Source: Warburgia ugandensis
Lineage: Eukaryota > Streptophyta > Magnoliopsida > Canellales > Canellaceae
Assembly: GCA_035236585.1 (NCBI GenBank)
Contig: CP141139.1
Coordinates: 19,112,990 to 19,176,989, forward strand
Direction of reading: 5' to 3'
Length of the DNA stretch: 64,000 nt
Below are positions 1 through 11,193 of the stretch, piece by piece. The position numbers and the translations under genes were made by a program. Within the stretch, counting starts at the first letter, position 1. The number at the start of each line of letters is the position of its first letter. The notes under the pieces were generated by a model. The model worked only from the letters and a program-made list of their open reading frames with translations, was not told the origin of the DNA and made no database searches.

Positions 1-1137
1 CAACCCTCAGTGTATAGTCTTGCCAGTGATTTTCTTTTAAATTTGGGGAGTTACTTTTAGCAATACTTTGTGCTCAACTTGGAACTCAAAAGGCTTTCTA
101 GCTTGGTCTGCATATTTCTTCATGCAACAAATATCTTTTTCAAGGCTATGCCTTGCCTCATCTAGCATTTCTTATTTTGATAAAGCAAATCTACATGATA
201 CAGGACACTTACCACTCATGTGCTACTTAATAATTTCATATGGAGTGAGAATTTATTGGCATGTGGCCAAGTCTAATGAACTCTTCTTAATAGAAGAGCT
301 TTTGCGCAGGTTGTAAAAGAATTGGAGAATTGCGCTAAGTCCAGCAAGTCCACCCTTCTTTTTTTCACTTGCTGTGATATAGTTCTTTAAGTACTCCTCC
401 AACAATGCATTGATCCACTCCATTTGACCATCGGTCTGAGGATGGTTTGTAGTAGATAACTTTAGTTTGGGTCCTATCTTGTTGAAGAGTTTCGTTCAGA
501 ACTAGCCACTGAATCTTGTATTATGGTCATTGATTATGTCTTCTGGTAGGCCCCAATATTTATTCACGTTTTTGAAGAATAATTAGGTTTCCACCTCTAC
601 AGAGCATGTCAATATTACAAGGATGAAGATTGCATATTTGGAGAACCTGTCAACAACAATAAAAATAGATTGATAGTCATTAAGTTTAGGTAATCCTCTA
701 ATGAAGTCCATGGATACGCTCCTCCATGGTTGTTTTGGAATCTGTAGGGGCTACAGTAGTCCTGCTTCTTTCTTTCTCTCACTCTTACCTTTTTGGCACA
801 CCAAACAAGACTTAACATGGGCTTCTACATCATCTTCCATTTTTGGCTAGTACCAACTTCGTGATAGTAAAGCAAGAGTTCTTTTAACTCCTGGATTTCT
901 AGCCCATGTAGCATCATGGGTCTATTTGAGTAATTCTCTATGTAACTCACCATTAGGAACACAAGGCCTCCCTCCTTGGGCATAAAGAATTTCATCCTCA
1001 AGCCAATATCTCCTTGTAGAGCCTTCTCTAACCTGTTTTACAAGTTTTACATTAGTTGCATCATTTTTACAAACTTCCTTAACATGTGAAAGGAAGTGAA
1101 ACTCAAGTTTACAAAATGCTGCCATAATATCCACCAT
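1..1137 (-). pseudogene. gypsy integrase, broken
   Basis: Integrase would join retrotransposon cDNA to the chromosome. Reading leftward from 1137, the protein ends a segment with PNGELHRELLK, the usual sequence just before the HHCC zinc-binding region. Around 615-818 a shifted frame gives residues recognisable as the CLVCQ.GK..RKK..GLLQPL region and the start of the catalytic core (MDFI..LPK). At about 428-455 the minus strand encodes NHPQTDGQ, a conserved late-core motif of gypsy integrases. Frameshifts and stops separate these pieces. The sequence continues past position 1. Confidence 0.85.
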
Positions 1138-1139
1138 TG

Positions 1140-1620
1140 GTTATGACTCAATGCATCAACAACATTGTTGTGCTTTCCTGGCTTATGCTACCACTTGTAG
1201 TCGAATTCTGCCAAGAATTCTTGCCATCGAATGTGCTTGGAGGTTAGTTTTCTTGAGTATGAAAATAAGTGTTACAACATTATTTGTTATAATAACAAAT
1301 CTACTTCCAAGTAGATAATGTTTCAAAGTATGCAAGCAATGAACAATAGTAGTCATCTCCTTCTTATGTGTTGAATAACGCTAATCCGCATTATTGAATT
1401 TCTAATTTTCAAAGGCTTTTAGATGTTTTTCCTGCACCAATATGCCTCCAATGGCACAATCTGGGGCATCATAATGTACCTTAAAAGGTAGCTCAAAATC
1501 TAGTATTAGTAACACTGGTTCAGATGCTAATGCTTTGTTTAGCTTTTCAAAGGCTTGGTTACTCACATCAGTCCACTCCCACTTCGATCTTTTTTTCAAT
1601 AGATATGTCAATGGTGTCAC
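1140..1620 (-). pseudogene. gypsy RNase H domain, broken
   Basis: This is the RNase H part of the gypsy polyprotein, which degrades the RNA strand during reverse transcription. The segment 1402-1620 encodes WEWTD..NQAFEKLNKALASEPVL followed by a FKVHYDAPDCAIGGILVQ stretch. That matches the usual F.v.tDASd.AiGgvL.Q block at the start of plant gypsy RNase H, with DASD changed to DAPD. The frame is then lost before the integrase begins near 1137. It lies in the correct place between RT and integrase. Confidence 0.8.
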
Positions 1621-1719
1621 CTTCTTAGAGTAAACTTAGATGAATTTCCTATAATAATTAGCTAACCCAAGAAAGGATCTTAACTCTATTACCTTATTAG
1701 GAGCCAACCACTTGAGAAT

Positions 1720-2499
1720 GGCTTGAACTTTTCATTCATCCATCGTTATTTTGCCTACACTTATCTGATGCCCTAGGAACATTATGTCTTTTTGGGAAAA
1801 CTCACATTTTCCTTTTTAATATAGAGTCGGTACTATCTCTACTGATCCAGTATCTTGGTCAAGTGTTTTACATGCTTCTTTAGGCTTTGGCTATATATTA
1901 CAATATCATCCAAGTAAATGACCACAAACCAGTCAATTTACTCATAAAATACATTGTTAGTTAAATTATAAAAGGTAGCCAAGGCAGTAGTTAGCCCAAA
2001 GCATCCCAAGAAACTTGTACGACCCATACCTAGTCACACAAGTAGTCTTTTCTTCATCACCTTTTGCAATTCTAACTTGCCAATATCTAGTTCGTAGGTC
2101 TAACTTTGTGAAGTACCTTGCTTTGCACAAATGATCAAAAAAATTAGGCACTAAAGGAATTGGATATTTGTTTTTTATTATTATATTGTTTAAGGCCCTA
2201 TAATCCACACACATTTGCAAAGAACTGTCGTGCTTCTTTTGAAGCAAAATCGGGGCACCGTATGGAGCTTTAGAAGGTTGAATATATCTAGCATCAAGCA
2301 GTTCACACAACTACTTCCTCAATTCAACCAATTCTGGTGGGGACATCCTATATGAAACTTGTATAGGGGGTGTAGAACCAGGCAGCAACTCAATTTTTTG
2401 GTCAACAACACATCGAGGTGGAATAACCTTAGGAAGTTCGAAAGGCATTGCATCTACATAATGTTGTAGAACTTCTGCAATCCCATAAGGTACCTTCAT
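1720..2499 (-). pseudogene. gypsy reverse transcriptase, broken
   Basis: Reverse transcriptase of the minus-strand gypsy element. Residues before the palm (2311-2499) include LPKVIPPRCVVDQKIEL and YRMSPPELVELRK. A stop then precedes the palm segment (1966-2310), which holds SKAPYGAPI, CVDYRALN, KYPIPL and FTKLDLR followed by TTCVTRYGSYKFL. The catalytic motif survives as YLDDIVIY on the minus strand near 1896-1925, but in a frame separated from the upstream part. Because of the internal stops and frameshifts the enzyme cannot be made. Confidence 0.88.
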
Positions 2500-2846
2500 A
2501 GTTTTACTTTCCTAAATCTCCATCAAACTAGCCAAAAATGTCTCATATTCCTTTCTCAAGCCTGACTTGATGTGAAGGCCTAAGAGCATTTCCCATCTAC
2601 TTTTGCTTTGTTAGTCATTACCATAGGAACAAAGTATAGTTGATGTTCATCATTGAACAACAAACCACTAAGGTGCGGCATCAACACCACTTTAGCTTGC
2701 AAAAATAACTCAATATATAATATAAAATCAAATTCATCTAAAGGGATAGACATGAGAGTTATTTTTCCTCTCTGATTACCAATCTCGACATCAACATCAT
2801 TAGGCATCCCCGAGATGGTTTAGGCCTTCAAATTCACATCTCTTAT

Positions 2847-3140
2847 TCAACTTGAGTTCTGTACAACCTTTAGGTTACGGTGAGTTGCCTTTCGATTAGT
2901 AACAAGGTTGTGTGTTGCACTACTATCTATCATGGCCAACACATCAACTCCATTCACTTTGGTTTGAGCATACATCAATCCCTTATGAGGGTTTCTCTGA
3001 GATTGTAAAGCATTTACAAGTTGTAACGGGTTAAACCTCATAGATGCACTCGAATATGAAGATTTTTCTTTTTTCTCCACTACAATTGCATTCAATTTTT
3101 GTTCTTTTTCGACACTCCCTTGCATGATGAGGTCCATCAC
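2847..3140 (-). pseudogene. gypsy aspartic protease region
   Basis: A 97-residue frame containing GLMYAQTKVNGVDVLAMIDSSATHN. This is the retropepsin-like active-site region of gypsy elements, normally DSGATH, here with the glycine changed to serine (DSSATH). It lies between gag (right) and RT (left) as expected for a minus-strand gypsy element. A second stretch at 2580-2807, with MSIPLDEFDFILYIELFLQ, fits the C-terminal part of the protease (normally PLDDFDVILG). Confidence 0.75.
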
Positions 3141-3665
3141 AAATGAAGTAACCTGATGATTTGATGTTGTCTTTGCTTGATTATGCCTCTACATTTGGGC
3201 TTAATTTGCTACCATAATCTTTCTTTCTCTTATCCCACTTCTTATCTTTTTGTGACTTAGTCTTGCCTTTTTCTTTTGACATAGACTTATTGAACTTGGA
3301 ACTTTTAATAGAAGAGGAAAAAGAGTTATCGAATTAGTAGACAATCAAACTCTCTACTACCACCATTGTAGTAGGATGATCATGAATTCATTGCATGCAG
3401 TGTTCGGTTTATACTGAAGGTTGCAGTTCAGACATAAAGTTGAATAACTTCTTTGCCTCAGACATATCTTTGATGTTAAGTAGTAGCGAACTTAATTCTT
3501 TGACATATTCACAACACTACCTTTTTAGTGAAGACATTTCAAGTTGTCTCATGCCACCCATGCAGTATTGGTGGGTAGGAACTACTCTTTAAGTTTCTTC
3601 TTTAGAGCATCCCATGGGTCAATTTTAGGACATTCAGCATCAGCATCATCCTCTATAAGATTTCT

Positions 3666-4143
3666 TTACCATAGCTTAGTATCATAAAAAAGGAACATTG
3701 TTATGATAGTCACCATTTTTAGTTCGGGCACATGAGCATGCTCCATGTCACACAAGAAAATTTTCAACTCTTTTGCATTACAAGTTTCAATAGATGGCTT
3801 TGTGTCAGAAACTTGTACCTTACATTTTGCTACATACTTATAATTCTGGGATAGATTGTTTAGCTCCATTCTCATGAGTAAGGCCATATTATTTTTCGTT
3901 ATCTAAAATCTCCCTTTTAAGGCATTTTCTAAGGGAAGGCAAATCACCTTGGGTTTGCTCATGCTTTGTCTCATTCTTAGCAACATGATTCTTAAAGGAT
4001 TTCTTTAGGATATCCAAGCTCTCTCTTGAATATTCTATCTGTACAGCAAGAGCAACATTGGAATCCATTGGAGGGTTCCCAATAAAATCCTTAAGGTGAG
4101 AAACTCTTTCTTTGAGTTGTTCCATTGTTGAACCATGAGCCAT
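3666..4143 (-). pseudogene. gypsy gag, N-terminal part, broken
   Basis: The minus strand reads MAHGSTMEQLKERVSHLKDF from 4143, only about 14 bases inside the primer binding site, then an 84-residue helix-prone frame to 3889. A further frame (3666-3887) holds MALLMRMELNNLSQ and HVPELKMVTIITMFLFYDTKLW, where gypsy gag usually has a WL..L...F......KV..A...L...A..WW block. I infer gag from position and composition; I could not find an intact CCHC zinc knuckle in the segment toward the protease. Confidence 0.65.
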
Positions 4144-4156
4144 TCATGTACAACAA

Positions 4157-4168
4157 GCTCCGATACCA
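4157..4168 (-). promoter_or_regulatory. primer binding site, initiator tRNA-Met type
   Basis: The minus strand reads TGGTATCGGAGC. This is one base different from the common plant LTR-retrotransposon primer site TGGTATCAGAGC, which pairs with the 3' end of initiator tRNA-Met. It sits two bases inside the LTR that starts at 4171 and so fixes the element's orientation as minus. Confidence 0.85.
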
Positions 4169-4170
4169 CC

Positions 4171-4709
4171 TGTCACATGGACAACTTTCTTATATGAATT
4201 TTTTCTTTTTGTGTGGAATTAAGTGGTTCACTTAGTCAACCTTCCAACTTTCTCTATCACAACAAGGAGGGAAATAAACACTTTGTGCGACCAAACCCAA
4301 GTCACACACACAATTTATAGGCAACTGCCATACCTTTTTTATTCACTCTAGAATACAAGGAATAAAGCCTTGGGTTACACACAATATGGAGCATCTCACA
4401 CACTCCCCTTTGTTCACCTAGGCATGCCTTTAAATAGGATACAACAAAAATTGTTTGGTAGTTAAAAACCGTCCAAAGCTACCTTGCAGCCAACTTCTCT
4501 TGTGCCATGTGTTGGAACCATCCATAACTATATTTGTGCCACATGCCACAAGGATTTTGTGTCAATTGTTATTGCATTTTGGTGCCACTTGCCATAATGA
4601 TTTTGTGCCACTTTGTTGAGCATAAGTCCATCTTGGGTGCTTAAGGTTGTATGAGTGCAAGGTGCCACCACATACTTTCCTTACTTTGCCACGAACTAAG
4701 GAGGTGACA
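4171..4709 (-). repeat. 5' LTR of the gypsy element
   Basis: The 539-bp segment begins TGTCAC and ends GTGACA on the plus strand, a perfect 6-bp terminal inversion of the TG...CA type, and directly abuts the primer binding site. On the minus strand a TATTTAAAGG box near 4430-4440 and a CTATAAATT box near 4311-4320 are possible TATA elements. The partner LTR lies beyond the left edge, so LTR divergence and age cannot be judged. Confidence 0.85.
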
Positions 4710-4711
4710 AA

Positions 4712-5045
4712 CCTTACCATCTTCAGGAACCATGTAATATATTATCACATGGTGTTTTTGATGACTAGTCATATCTTGTCTCTAGTTCCCTTAAATCACT
4801 TTATGGCTCCCATAAACCTAACCTAAAACTTGTTCTCATCTATGATCTATGGCTCTTCATTGCATGATAAATAATCGAAAGTCTTGCTTTTTATTATTAG
4901 CATGTAACTAATATGCTAAATGGTTGGACATATGCACTCACTTTCACTTGAGTAACGAAAAAACCCCATATGAGGGACATATTTGTACTATTATCTTTAT
5001 GTCTTAGCTTATTACAAATATATGAAATGAGCATTTGTGCTTGTA
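4712..5045. repeat. dispersed repeat, copy 1 (partner at 39488-39800)
   Basis: Ordered shared blocks link this stretch to 39488-39800: CCATCTT..GGAA, CTTTATGGCTC, CATGTAACT, CACTCACTTTCACTTG, AACCCCAT and ATTT.TGCT. It starts next to the gypsy LTR boundary. No coding sequence or terminal motif was found, and the family is unknown. Confidence 0.55.
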
Positions 5046-5136
5046 AGTGCATGTAATACGCAACTTCAATGAGATATTAATAGCTATATATTACATTTTT
5101 CGATATTACTCAACTAATAGATTAGATACTAAATGT

Positions 5137-5612
5137 CGAAGTCAACATAGACATCTAAAATTTTGCATTAAGTTCATATACATATTTGAAAATTTGCATC
5201 AAGATCCCCGCCCCCCAACCCCAAACTAAAAGCATGTCCAGTGTGCATAAAACAATACACACATCTCAAGTTTTGCGTTAAGATCCCAGCTACAAAAATA
5301 TATGATCTAATATGAAAGCACAAGTCAATACATACATCTAAAATTTCGTAATAAGATCCTTTGGTACTCTACCATTAAGATCCATTGTACAGTACAAAAT
5401 TTAGCATTACTAAGAGAATGGAAGACAATTTTGTCATTAACATCCCTTGCTACCGACATCCAAGACACTAAAAGTATGAAAGTAACACGAAAGAAATGAA
5501 GAACCACTGACTCTACATGAGAAAAAACAATGAATAAATAGAAGAAACTAGCAAATGAATTAAATGTGAAAACATATAGTCAATACACACTTATAAAATT
5601 TCTATAATGACA
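5137..5612. repeat. degenerate repeats of a GTCAATACACACATCTAAAA motif
   Basis: A unit of about 36 bases (gtcaaTAcacAcatctaaaattt.g..taagatcc) recurs in diverged form at about 5137, 5244, 5322 and 5578, all in the same direction. Spacing is irregular. No gene is visible around it. Confidence 0.5.
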
Positions 5613-6351
5613 TTCATAAATTCACATTTGAACCATCAAAATAGAAGCACGTGAGTTGGAAGAGAAGGGATTGATATGTAGTAAAATGGAGTTGAAGAGG
5701 AGAGATTTTATCCTTCTAGGGTTTCCACCACTATGTGTTGAGAAGGGGGACAAGTAGGACGAGTGAGTGGCCTGAAGTTTTATAGAAAAAATTAATAGTT
5801 TTAAAGTTAAGTCACAAACTTATGAGTGTAGTTCTTCTTCTTATTTATTTATTTATTTTATATGACATTGTCAATTTTCTCCTAAATAATGTTCAATAAA
5901 ATTTTTAGGGGTATTTCAGTTTACAAATATTAAATTTTATATTGGATAATCCATGGATTTGAGGCCTCATTTTGTATTCATTTTAAAATAATATGGAATT
6001 AAAAATCAATATCGATCTATGAATAGGAGTTTCCACTCCATATCTTATACTATCCCTTATGATCTTTTTAGCTCGTATTGCGCATAATCCATTTTGATTA
6101 TACTACATCAAAATAATCATTCCAATGGCATTAAAAAAATATTTACTCAAAACTAGAAATTAGCCAAAACCAATAGAAGAAAGGGCCAGAGAACACAATA
6201 AGATTAGACATGAACAATGATAGCAAAAGATTAGAACCAACAGGAAGCACACAACCCCATGCAAGAAAGCAAACATACTACCCCCTAGAAAATTATTCCC
6301 TTGTGCTAAACATACTATTGATTTTTTTTCTTCTTTTTTTTTTTTTTTTTT
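5613..6351. other. AT-rich spacer, no gene seen
   Basis: It contains a TTTA run near 5845 and a poly(T) run near 6322-6350. No coding frame with recognisable protein and no clear mobile-element ends were found. Confidence 0.5.
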
Positions 6352-6441
6352 AAGTTAAGGGGACTAACAATTCACATTGCTTATGAAATTATGGTTTAGT
6401 TTTAAGTTAAAGGGTATAATAGTTCCACATTGCTTATGAAA
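6352..6441 (+). repeat. short diverged tandem duplication
   Basis: Two neighbouring copies of AAGTTAA.GG..TA..A.TTCACATTGCTTATGAAA, at about 6352-6388 and 6401-6441, with a few mismatches. A short CT run follows near 6548-6567. Confidence 0.6.
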
Positions 6442-6814
6442 GAGGGACTCCTACATAAAGGGTTGACCCCCAATCCATTCGTTGCACCAAATCCTCTTTC
6501 CTCCATAGCTTGCTAGTTTCTAGTTTTCCACCTGAGACATTCTTTCCTCTCTCTCTCTCTCTCTCTAGGGTTTACTAGCTTTGTGCATTACACTATTCTC
6601 TCCTAGGTGTTAGGCTTTAGTGGTTTATTAGGTGCTCATTTTGTATCCAGAACAAGAAAATACATGCACACCATGGGTGGTCACACATTCTCTTGCTCAT
6701 CTTAGAGACAAATGGTCTTGAAACTCATAAAGCAAATCGTGCATCTCTCACATGGTTCACATCTCTTGGGAAAAATCCTTTTGCCTACCTCGAATACTAA
6801 TTTGTAAAGGTATA

Positions 6815-7085
6815 CAAGTTACAGCCTAGAGGTGGTACATGCATACCACCTCCACAAGGTCATGCCAACATAAATGGAGGCCAGATGATTACATGTGTTT
6901 AGGCTCACACTCGGCATACTCATCAAGAATAACTTAAAAATAAAATGGAATTCCTCAAAAAGAAACAACATGCAAAAATTACATTAATATGTGAATTATA
7001 GTTCAAAGGTGGTATGCTCATACCACCAACACAAGGTTAGCCATGCAAAAGTAGGATGGGATGTTCTTTACATGTGTTCTAGATT
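6815..7085 (+). repeat. diverged duplication carrying paired GGTGGTA palindromes
   Basis: Two copies of about 90 bases. The first, near 6815-6905, holds GGTGGTACATGCATACCACC at 6831-6850, then ACAAGGT and TTACATGTGTT. The second, near 7000-7085, holds GGTGGTATGCTCATACCACC at 7008-7027 and the same following words. The palindrome arms are 7 bp and 9 bp. Confidence 0.65.
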
Positions 7086-7570
7086 ATTTTGGGGCATGAA
7101 AGCTTCTTGGAGATGGAATGATTCAGTAAGTTTAATTTGAATAATGATTAAAGGAAGAGGAGAAGGCCTTACAGGTATATATATCATTTCTTAAGGGGCA
7201 TCTTCTTCTTCCATGACATCGAGATAACATTCTTTCTTTTCCTTTCTTGAATTTTAGTACACACTATGTACCTCCCACTTCTTGTTCCCTTTAAAGAGGC
7301 TTGTTCTCTATTTATACTTGAAAAAGAAGGCGAGATGGCACTTCAAGGATAATGTGGTTTTCTCCTTATGTGAGAGAGCAGACACATGTCCTTACAATAA
7401 TGGTTTTCAACTACATGTGGAGCCCATCTTTGTGATGAAAGCATGGGTGTTGACCACTTATCTCCATACCATTGGTTGAGTAAGGAGATCCCTCCCTTTG
7501 GTGATGTAATGGGGATGACATCATAGGCATGACCTCAACCACTTGTTTCTAGGTTTTGTGTTCCTTGGTG

Positions 7571-9475
7571 TGTTAAGTGTTCAGATTTGACTAAAATAAC
7601 CTTAGATTAGCATTTGATTAGGTCATCTAACTCATCAATTAGACAAAATTAGATTGATTTTAAGCCAATTGATCATCCAATCGTTGATTTAATGAGTTAA
7701 TGGTTAGATAACCATTAGATCATATTAGATGGACAAATTGATGGATAAATGATTTTAATGTAGTCATTTGCTTTACAAATTAACCTTGGACGGCTTAGAT
7801 CAGCTTGATTTAATGGGTCCCACTTTACAAAGCAAGGCTGCAGATTCTAAGCAATGAAAGCATGCCGCCATGTATGTACATCACCAAGTAGCACCACGGG
7901 TATGAGAGACACCGCATGGCAAACATCACATGGCAGACAGGATGGAAGGGGGAAAAAGCACAAGATGTATGGAGTAAGTATGGGAACCAAATAAAAAAAT
8001 AGAAACTTTTCGGGCTATTATATATGATACCGTCAACAATTGCAGGGGGTGCTCATCTTTGGCTCTTCCCAGAGAGAGAGGCCGAAGGACTGTTTCTTTC
8101 GGCCTCTCAGTCCATCCCACTTCTCTCCTCCTCTCAATCCCCATCTCTCTCTGTCTTGTTTTCTCATCGATTCTGTCTACGTAACCCGTCATCGGCTAAC
8201 TACTAGTGAGTAACACACCAAGCAGGCCCGGCCTCCTCTCTTTCTTAGCTCTGCTTCACCCCATCACTGGCAGCACAGGACCTACTAGCCTTTCCCGCAT
8301 CGGAGCCCGACGCCACTCTAGCCCCTAGATTGGGGCAGCACCGGCCTTTGAACCACACCTTCATTGCTGGTGTCATCTGCCTAGCACTCTCTAACAGACT
8401 AGATGCCGGCCTCTTCTATTACACTCATGCCTCTCCTCCGTTTTGCCTTCTCTGCTCTCTCTTTTCCAGCAACGGACAGAAACCCACACTGCTTTACCTT
8501 CCTCATCACTACATCCACACGAAGGTCCATCACCAGTCAATCCTCAGCTCTATCACTCTCTCCTTCTCCCTCCTCTCCCCCTGTCCTCTATCGTTCCACC
8601 CGAATTGGATCCAACCCAGACTGCATCGGAAACCCAACTAGATTTCCCTCTTTCCCTCCTCTTTTTCCCTTCTCCATCTTCCTTTGGCCAAAATCTTCGT
8701 CTTCACCGGCTTCGACCAACCATCATAGCCCCTGCTTGCTTTTCTCTCTTAATCCCTTCCTTTGTCAGATTCGAGGAGAATAGTAGAATTGGGTTTTTAT
8801 CCATTTTCCTCCAAATGCAGTCGCCTTTGCTTACTGGCGCAACCCACTCACCTCTCTCCTTTGCCTCACTAGAGCTGGCGAGTTTAACTGGATAAAACCC
8901 AACTCGAGTCTCCTCCAGTTGCTCGATTTTCCTCTTGTTGCCATCCTTTCTCCTTGCTCCCTCTCCTTATCTCAGATTTGCATTTTTCTCTTATGGTGGA
9001 AGAAGATGAATATTTTGCCACTAAAATTTCAAAAATGCCCGTCAGACTTTAATTTCAATTCCATGCATGTTCCTATTTTGTCATTTTCTTACTTTTGTCT
9101 TATTTCTTTTCATGGATAAACTTATTCTCAGATTATGTTATTTTCAGTTCATTCCAAGAACGGTAACAGTGTAATCCAAGGCTATTTTTAGCGTACGTTG
9201 TCCTTTTATTAATTAGTACTTGTTGTGATTTGCTGCGTTACACAACAGCCAAAACAGAAAAGTTGTAGTTAAATTGCAATCTTTTCTCATCTCTTGTTAT
9301 TTAAATTTAGAACTGAATATTCATGGGTTGGTTAATGAATTTGCATTTTATTTTTGCTAATTTGTAATTTAAAATTTATGTGAACTTCACCTTTTTCAAG
9401 TCGAGTCCTCGTAGGATCGACCCGTACTTGCACTAGCTATGCTACAATAGCTGTGTACTTGTGAAAAACTCAACA
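7571..9475 (-). mobile_element. large LTR-like repeat related to the 656-bp solo LTR at 62842
   Basis: Both ends match the short solo LTR at 62842-63497. The left end has TGTTAAGTGTTCA followed by an AT-rich stretch with GACTAAAATAACC. The right end has TCGACCCGTACTTGCA, then GCTACAATAGCTGTG and a terminal CAACA. Here the copy is 1.9 kb because it holds an extra 1.2 kb, including a pyrimidine-rich stretch (8050-8960). TG...CA ends support an LTR. No clean 5-bp target duplication is visible (tggtg on the left, gtggt on the right). Orientation is inferred from the 62842 copy, so family membership is firmer than strand. Confidence 0.6.
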
Positions 9476-10283
9476 GTGGTCCACTTGATAGTCACCTTCT
9501 TCTTTTGTACACCTACTTGCAAGTCTTTTCTTCTTGAAACTACTTTTTCTTTGCTACCATTACCTACTTTTGACTTTTCAAAGTTTTTTTTTTGGGTGAT
9601 TTTAAGAAGCTTTTTCTTCTTCTTCTTCAAGTGATACACGCAAACTTTAGCATGATTACTCATTTACATGCCCCTCTTTTTCTTCTTTTTTCTCTTTGCT
9701 TTTTCTTCATTTTTTTTACTCTAATTTTTCAACTTTTGTGGTGGTGTGGGGCTCCACCCGTTTAAAAATGATATGATGGTAGCGTGAAATCTCACCTAGC
9801 AACCTAAACCTAGTATCAAGCTGGATGGTAGTACCACCTACCAAGAAGTAGCAGCTTTCACTAAAGAGTTTATGCACGAGTTGCCCCTAACTGTAGGCGT
9901 GTTTTAAAGTGGAGAGGCCATCTCTTTGATGCCTCCAACTCAAATGAATTCATTGCTTGCTACTAATACTGTTAGGTACTCAGAGGAGTACCATCTAGCC
10001 ATGGCTGTCTAACATTTTTTTCATGGCTATGCGTTCTTCATTTGCTTTTGATTTTGCTATGATTACTTCCAAACCTGAAGCTTGAGGGGACCACAAATAA
10101 ATCACCTATTTCTTGGGAAACTTGAGAAAAGTTTGATATTTTATTTTAAGAAGTCCAAAATAACTAAAAGATACTTTGCAATTGTCAAACTTTATTGTGA
10201 TCAGACTAGTTTGACTGCTCGTGCTTTGCATATCTAATAGTTCAAATGGTGAGTTGATTGGATTATGCTAACAAATAAAGTTT
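9476..10283. other. spacer, no gene seen
   Basis: A poly-pyrimidine stretch with TTC repeats (about 9570-9730) and ordinary AT-rich sequence. No supported gene, RNA or element ends. Confidence 0.5.
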
Positions 10284-10292
10284 TAAAATTTT
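10284..10292. repeat. left 9-bp target duplication of the Pack-MULE
   Basis: TAAAATTTT directly precedes the left terminal inverted repeat. The right copy at 12361-12369 reads TAAATTTTT, matching at 8 of 9 positions. Nine-base duplications are the hallmark of Mutator-like elements. Confidence 0.7.
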
Positions 10293-10430
10293 GGGGTTTT
10301 TGCTGATTTGCCAGTGTTTCACCGTCTTTTTTTGTAAAATAGCAAAAATACCCGTCTTCTCCTTGCTTAAACGCTTAAAACATACCAAAAGAATGACGAC
10401 CGTCCCCCTACCTTGCTCCGCCCGGGTCTC
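10293..10430 (+). repeat. left TIR of the Pack-MULE
   Basis: Begins GGGGTTTTTGCTGATTTGCC and ends in the CCTTGCTCCGCCC block shared with the right TIR. It lacks about 90 bases near the tip that the right TIR has. Confidence 0.8.
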
Positions 10431-11054
10431 GATAGGGACCGTACACTGGTTGGCTTTTTCTGGGGTTTCATGGTGTCCATTCTCCATTGCTCTTTCTCCT
10501 CTTACTTTTCATGGCAAAAGGCACGTGCACTGAAGAGAGAGTGGGAAACAGTATCTTCATTCTTAATCTTTTCCTGTTTTCGGGTGCTTAATTGTGGCGG
10601 GACTCTCATTTAGCCTTTGATCCGTAGGAACGGCCAAAATTAGACGGCATTTTAAAGGTAACCAACCAATCCCAAGCGTTTGCTCAAGATCCAATGCTAA
10701 TTATCTGAGCCTCTTAACCAACATACCTTTCCTTTAAATGCAGAGGAAAAATAATAATGGGCAATAGCACAAATGGGATCTGCTATTTCATTGATCCATA
10801 CCACTTATACAGTAGAGCTCGTCTTACGCATAAGAACTTCTTAAGCACTATATGGCTTCAAATTGTTAAGTGCCTGTGGACATGATGTTAAACTGGTCTT
10901 ATGCAAGCCACAGGCTGTTCTGGATGTCAACTAAAAGAATGGTGATGTGAGCGATTGCCAGGACGTCACCGGCATCATCAATTATACTTTTACAAGTGGA
11001 ACGATCTTGTCATTCTACAAAAGTACAGCGGCTGTAATGCATTTGTATAACTGA
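10431..11054. other. Pack-MULE interior of unknown origin
   Basis: No recognisable protein. It may be a second captured fragment, or untranslated and flanking sequence of the NBP35 donor. Candidate frames here overlap the TIR and show no conserved motif. Confidence 0.4.
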
Positions 11055-11060
11055 TTTATT
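11055..11060 (-). terminator. possible poly(A) signal of the captured NBP35 3' end
   Basis: AATAAA on the minus strand (TGTAATAAATCAG context), about 135 bases past the captured stop codon. It suggests the donor's 3' untranslated region was captured too; use of the signal is not shown. Confidence 0.4.
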
Positions 11061-11193
11061 ACAAAGAAAGATTACAAGTTAACTGTAACACAACACAAGC
11101 TCCTACTGGGGAAAAAGTGATAAATGAAGTATAACAAACAAAGCCAAGGACACAAGTTGGTGAAGCAAATCAGATATCCATCTGATCAGGTTA

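Larger units (their letters stand above)
1..4709 (-). mobile_element. Ty3/gypsy retrotransposon (chromovirus-like), degenerate, runs off left edge
   Basis: A minus-strand LTR retrotransposon read from right to left: 5' LTR (4171-4709), primer binding site, gag, protease, reverse transcriptase, RNase H and integrase, which reaches the left edge of the window. The domain order PR-RT-RH-IN is that of Ty3/gypsy. The text before and within RT, with PPELVELRK followed by a CELLDARYIQPSKAPYGAP stretch, resembles plant chromoviruses of the CRM/Galadriel type; the clade is an inference. The 3' LTR and any chromodomain lie outside the window. Every domain is broken by stops or frameshifts, so the copy is dead. 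The bases to the right of the LTR would carry the target duplication (aacct), but its partner is not visible. Confidence 0.9.

Noticed and set aside
8443..8895. 150-codon open frame, plus strand
   Set aside because: Lies in a pyrimidine-rich stretch where stops are rare. Three frames are open at once, the protein is Ser/Pro/Leu low complexity and has no motif.
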